NCBI GenBank assembly: GCA_963699225.1
Contig: OY969423.1
Location: forward strand, 1,860,001-1,924,000
Reading direction: 5' to 3'
DNA from: VRUE01 sp963699225
Lineage (GTDB): Bacteria > Actinomycetota > Thermoleophilia > Solirubrobacterales > 70-9
Length of the DNA: 64,000 nucleotides
The stretch's first letter is position 1. Every line of letters starts with the position of its first letter. Positions 1-8,197 of this stretch are shown one piece after another. The position numbers and the translations under genes are program-made. The notes under the pieces were generated by a model that saw nothing but the letters and a program-made list of their open reading frames with translations, searched no databases and was not told the DNA's origin.

Positions 1-1986
1 GAAAGCTGGCTTGTTGGGGGCTTCACCGCCACTCCTTGGGCAGTTGCCGCCTTGGGGAGTGGTTGTGGTTTCGAAGGAGTCGGTCTTCTGCACCGTCGCG
101 CCTTCTGGGGTCGACCAGGGAGTGAGGCTGGCGGTCGTGGTGTAGGCGCCGCAGGTTGCAGGAGTGGTGAGAGCCGCCCTCGGTCCGTTGAAGAGATGAA
201 GCGTGACGTCTTCGAGCGGAAGCTCGGGGCTTTCTTCCACGGTCGTGGTCAGCTGGCCCGTGTTCGGATCCGCGGTGACCTTGCCGGAGAGCTTTGCCAC
301 GACGCCGGTCTGGGGGTCTTCGACGGCGATATAGATGCCGAGGAGGGAGTTGAAGGGATTGTTGAAGGGGCTCGCCAGGTAGACGGCTCCCTCAAGGGGG
401 TTCTCAAGCAGCGGGGTCTTGACTTCGACCGAGCCGATCTTGGAGTCGCTGGGGCATCCAGCCGGCTTGGTGCCGTCTTCGCCGAGCTGCTGGGGTGTGC
501 AGCCCCCGAGGCCGCTGCCAGCGGAGGGGTTCAGCACCATCCCCGCCGGCAGGGTGACCGTGGTGTTCTTCAGGTTGGCCGTGGAGCGCCCGCCGATGCT
601 TTCTTCCTGGGGCTGTTTGAGGTCGAATTCAAGACCACTCGGAGAGTCGGCCAGGTTCGTCGTCGGCCTCGCTTCGATCGTCGGTTCGAACTGCAGCGAG
701 TTGCAGCCGTCGATACCGACCGGGTTGCCGTTGCCGTCGGTGGACTCATAGCTCGCTTCTGCTCCTTCTCCGAGCCAGTTGGCGATGTGCAGGAAGGTGT
801 CGATTGGCTCGGCGCCGCAGGAGCTCGGCAGGCTGACCGCGGCGGTGTGCAGTTCTTCTTTCAGTGGGCAGCTGCCGCCGTTAATCAAGCAGCGGCCACG
901 GGTCTGGTCGTGCCCGGAGTCGGTCGGGTTTCCCCAGAAGGTCACTTCGTTGCCGATGATCCCCACCTGCGCCGGGATGTTGCGCACGTCGGCCGCCAGC
1001 CCGTAGTCGCCGTTTGAGCGCACCCGGCCCATCAGGTGGATGAAGATGCCGGGGACCGGTTCGAAGCCGAACTCGGCCGGCACACCCGCCGGCGGCACCA
1101 TGTTGTAGAGGGCGAACAGGGAGATGCCGGGGCTTTCACCGCCGATGCTCGAGGAGAGCGAGATGAGGCCGATCTGGGTGTCTTCGGGGCAACTCGCCGC
1201 TCCGAATACTTCGCTCTCCAGATCCACCTCTTCGCATTGAGGTACGGCATTGGGGTTGATCACCATCCCCTGGGGCACTTCGCCGGTGATGTCGCGCACG
1301 CCGCCGCCCGGCACGTAGGAAGTGTGTCCATTTTCAGGGTTGCTGTTGAACTCCATCCCCACGCTCAGCTGGTAGGGATGCGAGCCGGAAAGGGTCGCAG
1401 TCGAGCCATCGGCATTGGTGGCGCTGCCGTGAGCACCCGAGCTTTCCGGGAGGAAGCCGAGGGGCGCTGGTTCGGCGCTGACCGTGGTCGGCACCGTGGC
1501 CGTGGCCGGTTCGGCGCCGCCGCCTTCGACTTGGGCTTGGTTGACCACGGTGTCAGGCGCGGCTGCTTCAACTTCCAGCGGCACGAAGGCGACGACCTTC
1601 TGGCCGGGGTAGAGCGCTTCGCTCGTGCCGCAGCTGACCGTCTGCCCGGCGACCGTGCAGCTTAGTTTGTGGCGGGCGAATTCGGCTCCGAATTCGCCTG
1701 TGGGGGGCTGAGCGGGCGAGGGCACGACCCCGCTCGGCAGGGTGTCTTCGATCGTGTACTGGCCTTCGGTCGGCGCCGCGCCGGTGTTGGTCGCGACCAG
1801 CGCGTAGCCGGGGCCTTCGTTGTATGAGCTGCTCTTCGTTCCCGGCTTGAAGTTGGCCGGGAAAGAGATGATCGAGAGGCGCCAGCCAGGCTTGGCCCCC
1901 GGTTCGGCGGCGCTTGCGGGTGTCGCGGTGACCGCCAGCACACAGAGCGCTGCGAGAAAGGCCACGATCCGGAGCTGGTTGCGCAT
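1..1986 (-). CDS. Secreted surface protein of unknown function, 3' end beyond the window
   Basis: The frame is open for 662 codons from the ATG at 1986 to the window edge, so the C-terminus is missing. Residues 1-27 form a signal peptide (MRNQLRIVAFLAALCVLAV, cleavage near ATPASA/AEP). Residues 30-140 resemble a DUF11-type beta-sandwich (NTGAAPTEGQYTIEDTLPSG); later parts carry scattered cysteines and Pro/Gly-rich loops but no catalytic motif that I recognise. The start was chosen because GGGAGAG lies just upstream; in-frame ATGs at 2004 and 2025 are alternatives, the latter overlapping the stop of the upstream gene as ATGA. That overlap suggests one transcript with the NHL protein. Exported structural or adhesive role is inference. 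Confidence 0.75.
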   Translation of the reverse strand, partial: MRNQLRIVAFLAALCVLAVTATPASAAEPGAKPGWRLSIISFPANFKPGTKSSSYNEGPGYALVATNTGAAPTEGQYTIEDTLPSGVVPSPAQPPTGEFGAEFARHKLSCTVAGQTVSCGTSEALYPGQKVVAFVPLEVEAAAPDTVVNQAQVEGGGAEPATATVPTTVSAEPAPLGFLPESSGAHGSATNADGSTATLSGSHPYQLSVGMEFNSNPENGHTSYVPGGGVRDITGEVPQGMVINPNAVPQCEEVDLESEVFGAASCPEDTQIGLISLSSSIGGESPGISLFALYNMVPPAGVPAEFGFEPVPGIFIHLMGRVRSNGDYGLAADVRNIPAQVGIIGNEVTFWGNPTDSGHDQTRGRCLINGGSCPLKEELHTAAVSLPSSCGAEPIDTFLHIANWLGEGAEASYESTDGNGNPVGIDGCNSLQFEPTIEARPTTNLADSPSGLEFDLKQPQEESIGGRSTANLKNTTVTLPAGMVLNPSAGSGLGGCTPQQLGEDGTKPAGCPSDSKIGSVEVKTPLLENPLEGAVYLASPFNNPFNSLLGIYIAVEDPQTGVVAKLSGKVTADPNTGQLTTTVEESPELPLEDVTLHLFNGPRAALTTPATCGAYTTTASLTPWSTPEGATVQKTDSFETTTTPQGGNCPRSGGEAPNKPAF

Positions 1987-2021
1987 CTTCTTTGTCTCTC
2001 CCATCTGCTTGCCTGCCTTGC

Positions 2022-5000
2022 TCATCGCCCTGCCCTGCCCTTGCTCGCGTGCTTCTTCTTGTTCTTGTGGCTGTGCTTCTTGGCGTGGCGCTTCTTCTTC
2101 TTGGCGTGGGCGGGTTTGGGGTTGCCGGGGCCAGAGAAGCTGGCGCTGCCCGCTGATTGGGCTCCCGACGCTTGAGGCGCCGCTCCCTTGCAGGCTTCGC
2201 CTTCGCACTTGGGCGGCGGTGCTTCGTTTTGAGAGGCGATGCCGCCTCCGATCCTGGCGTCATAGAGGTCCTGCAGCTGGTCGGTGTCTTGGCGGACCAG
2301 CTGCTGGCGAGTAAAGAAGAAGACGTTGTCGCCGTTTTCGCTGGCGTCGGCGAAGAAAGAGGGTTCGCTGCTTTCGCCGCTTGAGATCAGGTAGAGACAG
2401 CCGCCGTCTTGGCCTTCGCTTTGACAGTTGCCTTCTCCCTCGGCCTCCCACTCATAGACGTCCTGGCGATGGTTGAGATCGTTGGCAACCAGCTGTTCGC
2501 CTGTCTCGAAGAAGGCGCGCTTGCCGTTGGCCGATAGGATTCGCACCCAAACCGTGCCGGGGACATTTGCGGCGGCGATACCGGGGTTGATGTCCTGCAT
2601 CCCAGCGCCGCCGCTCGCCGGCGGAGCGCCGGTCGGGTTGCAGGAGACACACCCCAATCCAGCTCCCGGTTCGTAGCGGTAGAACTCGTAATTGCCTTTG
2701 CTGTCGTAGGAGGTCGGGGAGAGCTTGGAGAGGAAGAGCAGCGTGCCGTTGGCGCTGACCCGGCCCGTTCTCATCGCCGGGACGGGGAGGGAGGAGTTCG
2801 GTATCCAGTTGAGGCCCTCTCCACCGAAGCCCCCGCCCGTAGGCGCGATGAAGCTGACTTGCCCTTCGTGCCAGAGGTAGATGCTGCAGGCGCCGCCGGA
2901 CTGACTGCAGTTCCCCGCGCTCGCGCCTGCGGCCAGCACCCCGTTGGCAGCGAAGTAGACGTCTGAGCCATCGGCGCTCGAGCCCAGGACACCCTGCACT
3001 TCTGCGCCGTTGACGTCAGTCGTGTCGGGGGCGAGATCGATCAGTTCGCCGCTCCCGGTGTCAAAGCGGTAGAGATCTTTGCCCTGGTCTTCGGTTCCAG
3101 TGGTGGCGTCGTTGGTCAGCTCCTCAGAGCTGGTGAAGAAGACGTAGCGCCCGTCGGGGGTGGCTTCCATGAAGGCGGCCTTCTGTGGGCCTTTGGGATC
3201 TTTGCCGCCCCCCGGGCCGTTGGTCTTCTGCGAAGCCGATACCTGCACCGTTTTCGGGCTGGCGGTGTCGAGGCCGGTGCGGGCGTAGAGCTGGTTGACG
3301 TTGTAGGAGGTGAAGAAGAGGGTGGAGCCGTCCTTGGAGAGGGCGTGCAGCTGGGTGTAGCCGCCGCCGGGCGCTTTCGGGTTACTGCCCGAAGCGGTAG
3401 ACCAGGCATAAGCCCCGGCGAAGGCCCCGTGGAAGGGCTGCGAGCCGTTTGAGAGCAGGTCGACCAGGCTCAGTTTGTGGGTGTTTCTGTTCCACAGGTA
3501 GAGGTTGTTCCAGCCTGCCGTTGCTCCGGTTGCCACCGCTTCTTCGCTTTCGAAGAGGACCTCCGAGCCGTCGGCCGATTCGGCTGCGAAGGCGACTTCT
3601 TCGCCGCTGAGCCCGCCCGCGATCACCGTCATCGCGCCGCTTTCTAGGTCCTGTTCGTAAAGTGTCGGTGGTTCGTTGAATTGATGCGAGATGACGTAGT
3701 CGCGCCGCAGGTCTTCGCTCCAGCCGACCATCGTGGCGAAGTTGCCGAAGCTGACGCTGGGCCAGAAGGTGTGGCTGCTCCACGAATCAGCACCGCGCAG
3801 CGCCGAGTAGACGCCGAGCTTCTGAAGGCCGCCGTCCTGCGTGGCACCGCCGCCGTTGATCAAGTAGTCGGCGGCTTCGCCGTCAGGTGCGGCTCTCAGC
3901 CTGAGCACTCCCCCGCGGGCATCCGCGCCGTTCTTGTTGATCGGGGTCGCCTGCTCATAGACGCGCCCGTCGGGCGGACCCAGGGGCTGGCTGGCGTAGG
4001 TGGTGAAGGTCACTTCGGTGCTGGTGACGGGGCCGGTGGCGTTGCTCGCGATGAGGCGACAGCGATACGCCGTGGTCGGGCTGAGCCCGGTGACCTGAGC
4101 GCTGATTTCGACTGTTTCGCCGCCGGCTTGGAGGCTGGCGCCGCCGCTGGGCACTTCCGTCGCTTCGGCGTAGCCGCTGGCTTCGAACTGCGCCTGGCTG
4201 ACGCATTCGAAGTGGTAAGAGGTTTCTTCGTTCTCGGGATTTAGTTTGGCGACTGGCTTAGCGGTCGTGGCCGTGATTTCTTCGATGCTGATGGTTGCGA
4301 TCAGCGGCGCCGCGGCGGCGGTTTCAAAGCTCGTTTCGGCACTTGCTTTGCCGCCGTTCAAGTTCTTTTCAACTACCAGGCGCACCTGGTAGTGGGTGTG
4401 GGCGACCAAGCCGGTGGCTTGCTGGCTGACCGCGTGCTCTTCGCTGTCGGCCGGCAGTTGTTTTTCAGGCAGCTTGGTCCATTTCACGCCGTCGGCGGAG
4501 TATTCGAAGTGGTACTTGGCGAAGAAGCCTTTGGGGTTGACGTGGCCTTCGAAGGTGGCCGTGGTGCCGGTGAAGGTGGTGACCGCTTCGATCGAGGCGG
4601 TCGGCGGCACCGGGACGCCGAGGATGAGCACACCGGGTTCGGGTTCTGTGGTGGTCAGGTAGATGGTTTCGGACTGTTCGTTCTGGGCGATGCCAAAGAT
4701 GAACGCCCGGGCCGAGGCCCCCTCGAGATACGTTGCGAGCAGTTCGCCTGAATGGGAGTATTCGTTAATTTCAGTCAGGAAATTAACCAGGAAATTGCCG
4801 TTGAGGGAGTTTATCGCCAGCCCGGAGGTGCTTCTGCTGCCTCCAAGTTCCAAGGGCGTCCCTTCGGGGGTGCCGGTGGGACTGTAGGTGCTAATCCTGT
4901 TGCCGCCTTCGAGCATGTAGATCTCACCGCTCTGGTCGACGGCGACGTCGGCTGCTTCTGCATAGCTGCGCACGAAGGAGACACCGGTGACTTTTCCTGC

Positions 5001-5726
5001 TTCGATGTTGGGCGCGTACTCCTCGACGCGATTGTTCCCCCGATCGCAAAAGAACACGTGGCCGTTGAGCGGACTCACCGCGACCTCATCGCCGGCGTAT
5101 CCGTTTTTGATCTGCCCCGGACCGATCCCCGAGGTTCCCGCCTTACAGCCGCTTTCAACAGTGCAGAACTGCAGTTCTTCGGCGCCGCCGGTCGCCTTCA
5201 CGTTCCAGCCGAAGGCGCCCTCGAATTCACCCGTGGCCGAGAAGACGTCGATGCGGCTGACGGCTGCTGACAGGTCTCCTGGGTCGGAGATGTAGACGAC
5301 CCCGGTCGAGGGGTCTATCGCCACGGATGCCGCGGTGCCCAGACCTCCCGCCGCGTTTGAGTTTTCACCTGCCACACAGGCAGAAGCCAAGGTGCAGACG
5401 TCGACCCCGGGGCCGCCCACGCCGAGGCCGAAGGCACGAATGAATTCACCTGAGGCGGAGAACTGCTGGATGCGGTGGCTTCGTGCATCGGTGACGTAAA
5501 GATCACCAATGCCAACACCCCCGCCGCCGGCGCCGGTTTGATTGATAGCGATACTCTGCGCCTCCGTGGTGAACTGGCCGCCTTTGGTGCCGTTGCCGCC
5601 GAAGAACTTGACGACACCCTTTTCGGCCGCTAGGGCAGAGCCGGAGCAAAGGGCAAAGAGGATCATGAGGCCCAAGAGGGGCACGAGCAGCGTGCGGTTG
5701 GTCGAGCTTGATCTAGCGGGGTTCAT
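2022..5726 (-). CDS. NHL-repeat / fibronectin-III / TolB-like beta-propeller surface protein
   Basis: This protein of about 1234 residues has, in order: a signal peptide (LLVPLLGLMILFALCSGSALA), an NHL-type beta-propeller (about 35-375, with phrases such as IYVTDARSHRIQQF-like blades), two fibronectin-III-like domains (about 375-575, ending in AYRCRLIASNATG), a second propeller with TolB/PD40-like blades (about 590-1130, DGRYVFFTSSEELTNDA), and a Lys/His/Arg-rich tail (KKKKRHAKKHSHKNKKK). I chose ATG 5726 because AAGGAG lies 4 nt upstream; ATG 5744 has no clear ribosome site. No LPXTG anchor is seen, so the basic tail may hold it to cell-wall polymers by charge (inference). The downstream secreted gene overlaps its stop codon. 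Ligand unknown. Confidence 0.85.
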   Translation of the reverse strand: MNPARSSSTNRTLLVPLLGLMILFALCSGSALAAEKGVVKFFGGNGTKGGQFTTEAQSIAINQTGAGGGGVGIGDLYVTDARSHRIQQFSASGEFIRAFGLGVGGPGVDVCTLASACVAGENSNAAGGLGTAASVAIDPSTGVVYISDPGDLSAAVSRIDVFSATGEFEGAFGWNVKATGGAEELQFCTVESGCKAGTSGIGPGQIKNGYAGDEVAVSPLNGHVFFCDRGNNRVEEYAPNIEAGKVTGVSFVRSYAEAADVAVDQSGEIYMLEGGNRISTYSPTGTPEGTPLELGGSRSTSGLAINSLNGNFLVNFLTEINEYSHSGELLATYLEGASARAFIFGIAQNEQSETIYLTTTEPEPGVLILGVPVPPTASIEAVTTFTGTTATFEGHVNPKGFFAKYHFEYSADGVKWTKLPEKQLPADSEEHAVSQQATGLVAHTHYQVRLVVEKNLNGGKASAETSFETAAAAPLIATISIEEITATTAKPVAKLNPENEETSYHFECVSQAQFEASGYAEATEVPSGGASLQAGGETVEISAQVTGLSPTTAYRCRLIASNATGPVTSTEVTFTTYASQPLGPPDGRVYEQATPINKNGADARGGVLRLRAAPDGEAADYLINGGGATQDGGLQKLGVYSALRGADSWSSHTFWPSVSFGNFATMVGWSEDLRRDYVISHQFNEPPTLYEQDLESGAMTVIAGGLSGEEVAFAAESADGSEVLFESEEAVATGATAGWNNLYLWNRNTHKLSLVDLLSNGSQPFHGAFAGAYAWSTASGSNPKAPGGGYTQLHALSKDGSTLFFTSYNVNQLYARTGLDTASPKTVQVSASQKTNGPGGGKDPKGPQKAAFMEATPDGRYVFFTSSEELTNDATTGTEDQGKDLYRFDTGSGELIDLAPDTTDVNGAEVQGVLGSSADGSDVYFAANGVLAAGASAGNCSQSGGACSIYLWHEGQVSFIAPTGGGFGGEGLNWIPNSSLPVPAMRTGRVSANGTLLFLSKLSPTSYDSKGNYEFYRYEPGAGLGCVSCNPTGAPPASGGAGMQDINPGIAAANVPGTVWVRILSANGKRAFFETGEQLVANDLNHRQDVYEWEAEGEGNCQSEGQDGGCLYLISSGESSEPSFFADASENGDNVFFFTRQQLVRQDTDQLQDLYDARIGGGIASQNEAPPPKCEGEACKGAAPQASGAQSAGSASFSGPGNPKPAHAKKKKRHAKKHSHKNKKKHASKGRAGR

Positions 5727-5774
5727 GACACTCCTTGCCGTCATTGCGTCGCGTCTTCATCTGAATACATGGGT

Positions 5775-5818
5775 CGATCGGGCGGGACCGGGGTAGTGGA
5801 GCCGGTCCCGCCCGATCG
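5775..5818 (-). terminator. Perfect 17-bp stem-loop after the collagen-like gene
   Basis: CGATCGGGCGGGACCGG (5775-5791) is exactly complementary to 5802-5818, with a 10-nt loop. It starts 6 nt after the stop of the collagen-like gene and lies before the NHL gene, both on the minus strand. There is no T-tract, so it fits an actinobacterial hairpin terminator or an mRNA-stabilising stem rather than a classic intrinsic terminator. Confidence 0.6.
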
Positions 5819-5823
5819 GAGCA

Positions 5824-6555
5824 TTAGGGAGCAGTTACCACCCAGGGACCCCCTGCTTGACCGCTGGCGCCGAAGAACGAAATAACCGCACCGCTTTTGC
5901 CGGCGCCAGGGGTTTCGTTTTCCACGTTCAGCGCACCGTTAAAGGTCCCATGCAGTTCGGTACCTTCATAGACGCAGAGATTGCCTTCCGCGGCAGCGGG
6001 TTCTTCCGCGGTTCCAGGGCATTCGGCCGTCTGTTGGCCAAATGCGATGTAGTGCGCAGCAACCGAGGAGGCGAGGGGAATGTTGAATGAGATCGGTGAC
6101 CAGGCAACGCCCGTCCCTTCCCTGGCGAACCCCCACGTCCCGTGCTCGCTCTTGCCTTTAGGCAGCGTTTCGGTGAAGCCGGTCTGGCCGTCTTCGCCGT
6201 TGCACACATAAGCGGCCGGGCTGGCCGATTTCACTTCGACGCCGCCGTTGGCGCATTCGGCGCCCGAGTAGGCGGCCGTGGTGGCGCTAGTGCCGTTGGT
6301 CCCATTGGAGCCGTTGGCCCCGGCATCGCCCTTGGCGCCCGGTGCACCCTGCGGTCCTGCCGGGCCCTGCGGGCCGGCGGGGCCGGTCGCACCCTTGGGG
6401 CCACGCGGTCCCTTCTTGGCCTTGGCCGAGGCAGTTGCCTTGCCACCACCTGAAGAATTTGAGGCGGCGTAAGCGCCGCCGAACATGGCGAAGACCAGGG
6501 CGATGACCGAGATCACTCCGGGTATGCCAAAGCGGGTGCGTAGCGTCGAGAACAT
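5824..6555 (-). CDS. Collagen-like membrane-anchored surface protein
   Basis: The 243-residue protein starts with a short basic segment and one hydrophobic helix (about 10-31, IPGVISVIALVFAMFGGAYA), then a Lys/Ala linker and about 13 uninterrupted Gly-X-Y triplets (about 48-88, GPRGPKGATGPAGPQG) of the kind that form a collagen triple helix. A globular C-terminal domain of about 150 residues follows, with three cysteines and no motif I recognise. GGAGAGAGA lies upstream of ATG 6555. A recognisable promoter (6678-6706) and a strong stem-loop flank it, so it is probably monocistronic. Trimeric surface stalk bearing a head domain is the likely form, by analogy with other bacterial collagen-like proteins; the partner is unknown. 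Confidence 0.85.
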   Translation of the reverse strand: MFSTLRTRFGIPGVISVIALVFAMFGGAYAASNSSGGGKATASAKAKKGPRGPKGATGPAGPQGPAGPQGAPGAKGDAGANGSNGTNGTSATTAAYSGAECANGGVEVKSASPAAYVCNGEDGQTGFTETLPKGKSEHGTWGFAREGTGVAWSPISFNIPLASSVAAHYIAFGQQTAECPGTAEEPAAAEGNLCVYEGTELHGTFNGALNVENETPGAGKSGAVISFFGASGQAGGPWVVTAP

Positions 6556-6677
6556 CTGAAATCTCTCTCCTTGTCCCGTGAGCCCCTCTGCCCGCCGCTT
6601 CCCTTGGCGGCTTCCTCGAGGCTCGGTTATGTCCCTGTGGTGCTTGTCCCGTGCCGTCTTCAGAGACGACGATCAAC

Positions 6678-6706
6678 ACCGTAAACGAAGACTTTCATAA
6701 AGTCAA
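6678..6706 (-). promoter_or_regulatory. Promoter of the collagen-like gene, with overlapping inverted repeat
   Basis: On the minus strand TTGACT (6706-6701) and TACGGT (6683-6678) are spaced by exactly 17 nt, about 120 nt before the collagen-like start codon. A 5-bp inverted repeat, ACTTTcatAAAGT (6691-6703), covers the -35 edge and spacer and could be an operator. The TetR gene 90 bp away is one candidate binder; that link is inference only. Confidence 0.5.
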
Positions 6707-6770
6707 GAGAGACGTTTTCAGGAAGAAGAAGGGCGTTTCAACGCAGGCGTAAGCGTGCCACAGCCCCACG

Positions 6771-6793
6771 AAAGGCCTGGATATCAGGCCTTT
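6771..6793 (-). terminator. Intrinsic-type terminator after tetR
   Basis: AAAGGCCTG (6771-6779) pairs perfectly with CAGGCCTTT (6785-6793) around a 5-nt loop. The stem overlaps the tetR stop codon (6793-6795), and the minus-strand transcript continues with TTTCGTGG. Confidence 0.6.
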
Positions 6794-7359
6794 TAGAGCT
6801 GGGCGGCGATTGCTTCTAGCTCGGCGGCGGCGGGCGTCTTGCCCTCTGCCGCACGTTTGCTCACTCGCGCGAAGATCGCGGCAACTACGGTCCACGCCGG
6901 ATCCGGCAACGCCGGCTCCCCCCCGCCTCGCAGCAGCGTGGCGAGGCGCTCGATCGCCTCCTGCTGGGCCCGCACTCCCCGCTCTCCGCAGGCGACGATC
7001 TCGACGCTCAGCAGGCGCGCCGTCGGTGGGTCGCCGGCCAGCAGCTCGGCCGCGGCTCGCGCCGCCACACGGGCGCTATCGCCCTGCCCAGGCTCGCCCG
7101 CACAGGCGCGTTCGATCCCCACCAGCAGCCGCCCGAACAACTCCTCGAAGCTGGCCAGCATGCACTCGCGGCGGTCCTTGAACTGGCGGTAGAAGCTGGC
7201 GGTGGAAACACCGGCGCGCTTGGCGATCTCGGCCACCGAGGACTCGGCGTAGCCGCGCTCGCCGCAGACCTCGGCCATCGCCGCGATCAGGCGTTCGCGC
7301 TGGTTGCGCTCGACCAGCTCAGGCGGCAGGCCGTGCGGCCCGGGCGGCAGCCGCCTCAA
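6793..7359 (-). CDS. TetR-family transcriptional regulator
   Basis: This 188-residue protein has an N-terminal TetR-type helix-turn-helix (about 12-60: the run ERGYAESSVAEIAKRAGVST followed by ASFYRQFKDRRECMLAS) and a variable helical ligand domain (about 65-185). The start is TTG at 7359, whose TTGA overlaps the stop of the upstream secreted gene, so the two are translationally coupled. It carries the same RLP-x-G-x-HGLP leader as the second TetR gene at 31512, which also lies beside a member of the same secreted family. That makes control of the family by these regulators plausible, but no operator is proven. The inducer is unknown. Confidence 0.9.
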   Translation of the reverse strand: MRRLPPGPHGLPPELVERNQRERLIAAMAEVCGERGYAESSVAEIAKRAGVSTASFYRQFKDRRECMLASFEELFGRLLVGIERACAGEPGQGDSARVAARAAAELLAGDPPTARLLSVEIVACGERGVRAQQEAIERLATLLRGGGEPALPDPAWTVVAAIFARVSKRAAEGKTPAAAELEAIAAQL

Positions 7360-8153
7360 CCGCTCACCTTGCAGCTGCGGGTGAGGGTGCTGGCGAGCGT
7401 GCGGCCGTCGGCGAAGGTCATCGAGGCGCGGGCGAAGGGGAAGGTCGCGATCGTGAAGCCACTCGGAGCGTCGCAGGCAGCGCTCAGGTAGCTGCGCTGC
7501 CGACCGCGGTAGGTGTATTCACGGTGCAGCCGCAGGGCGATTTCCTCGACGTAGCCGTAGTGGTTGACCGCGTCGGGCAGCGAGCCTTTGATCACGGTCC
7601 CGTAGGTGCCGCCGCTGCGGTGGATGTAGAAGACGATGATTCGCGTGATCGGCACCGGGTCGTTGCCGTAGACGTGGGCGAGGATGACTTCCCGCCCACG
7701 GTAGACGCCGTTGAAGGCGAGGATGTGACCCCGCGAGGGGAAGGTTGCCTGTTCGGGGAAAGCGGTCTGGCCGATGTAGGCACCGTCCCCGACCAAGGCG
7801 TCGCCGCACTCTTCCATCGCTTTGGACGGCCCAACGGCAACCAGCTGACCGTAGCGGCAGGCGGGCAACCCGTTCGAGTTGAGCTCGCCGCCACGGTTCA
7901 GCTCGATTTCGATCTCGCGCAGCGCCGGCGGCCGTTCGCCGGAAAGCGTTTTGACCCTGCCCGCAACGCTGACCGTGATCGGCGCGCGCTGCGTTCGCGG
8001 CAGCGCCGCCGGGTTGATCCCGCCCTTGAAGCGCACGAAGAGGCCACCGCGCTCGGTCAGCTCGGCGTGGGCGATCGAGGCAATCAGCAGCGCGATCGCG
8101 ACAACCACGATCGTCACCACAGCCAGGCCTCTCTTCCCTCTCGCTTGCCCCAT
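7356..8153 (-). CDS. Secreted protein of unknown function, member 1 of a four-copy family
   Basis: The 265-residue protein has a signal anchor or peptide (VVTIVVVAIALLIASIAHA) and a soluble domain of about 235 residues. Features shared with the genes at 29695, 30594 and 51631 are: LP-x(4-6)-API near residue 55, an EI-x-IE or VE acidic strand, GLPxC followed by a second Cys about 16 residues on, TAFPEQxxF, AFNG, a RSYLSAAC segment, and a final SCxxxG. The conserved cysteines suggest disulfides in an exported domain. This is the most divergent of the four. ATG 8153 is preceded by GGAGG at short spacing. It is coupled to tetR. I do not recognise the family. Confidence 0.75.
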   Translation of the reverse strand: MGQARGKRGLAVVTIVVVAIALLIASIAHAELTERGGLFVRFKGGINPAALPRTQRAPITVSVAGRVKTLSGERPPALREIEIELNRGGELNSNGLPACRYGQLVAVGPSKAMEECGDALVGDGAYIGQTAFPEQATFPSRGHILAFNGVYRGREVILAHVYGNDPVPITRIIVFYIHRSGGTYGTVIKGSLPDAVNHYGYVEEIALRLHREYTYRGRQRSYLSAACDAPSGFTIATFPFARASMTFADGRTLASTLTRSCKVSG

Positions 8154-8197
8154 ACCCTCCGCTTGAGGTTAGCGGCGGGTGGCAAGCGTTCCCATTT

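Noticed and set aside
52..1665. Plus-strand frames of 321 and 209 codons at the left edge
   Set aside because: They are antisense to the secreted protein that has a signal peptide and an uninterrupted frame to the window edge.
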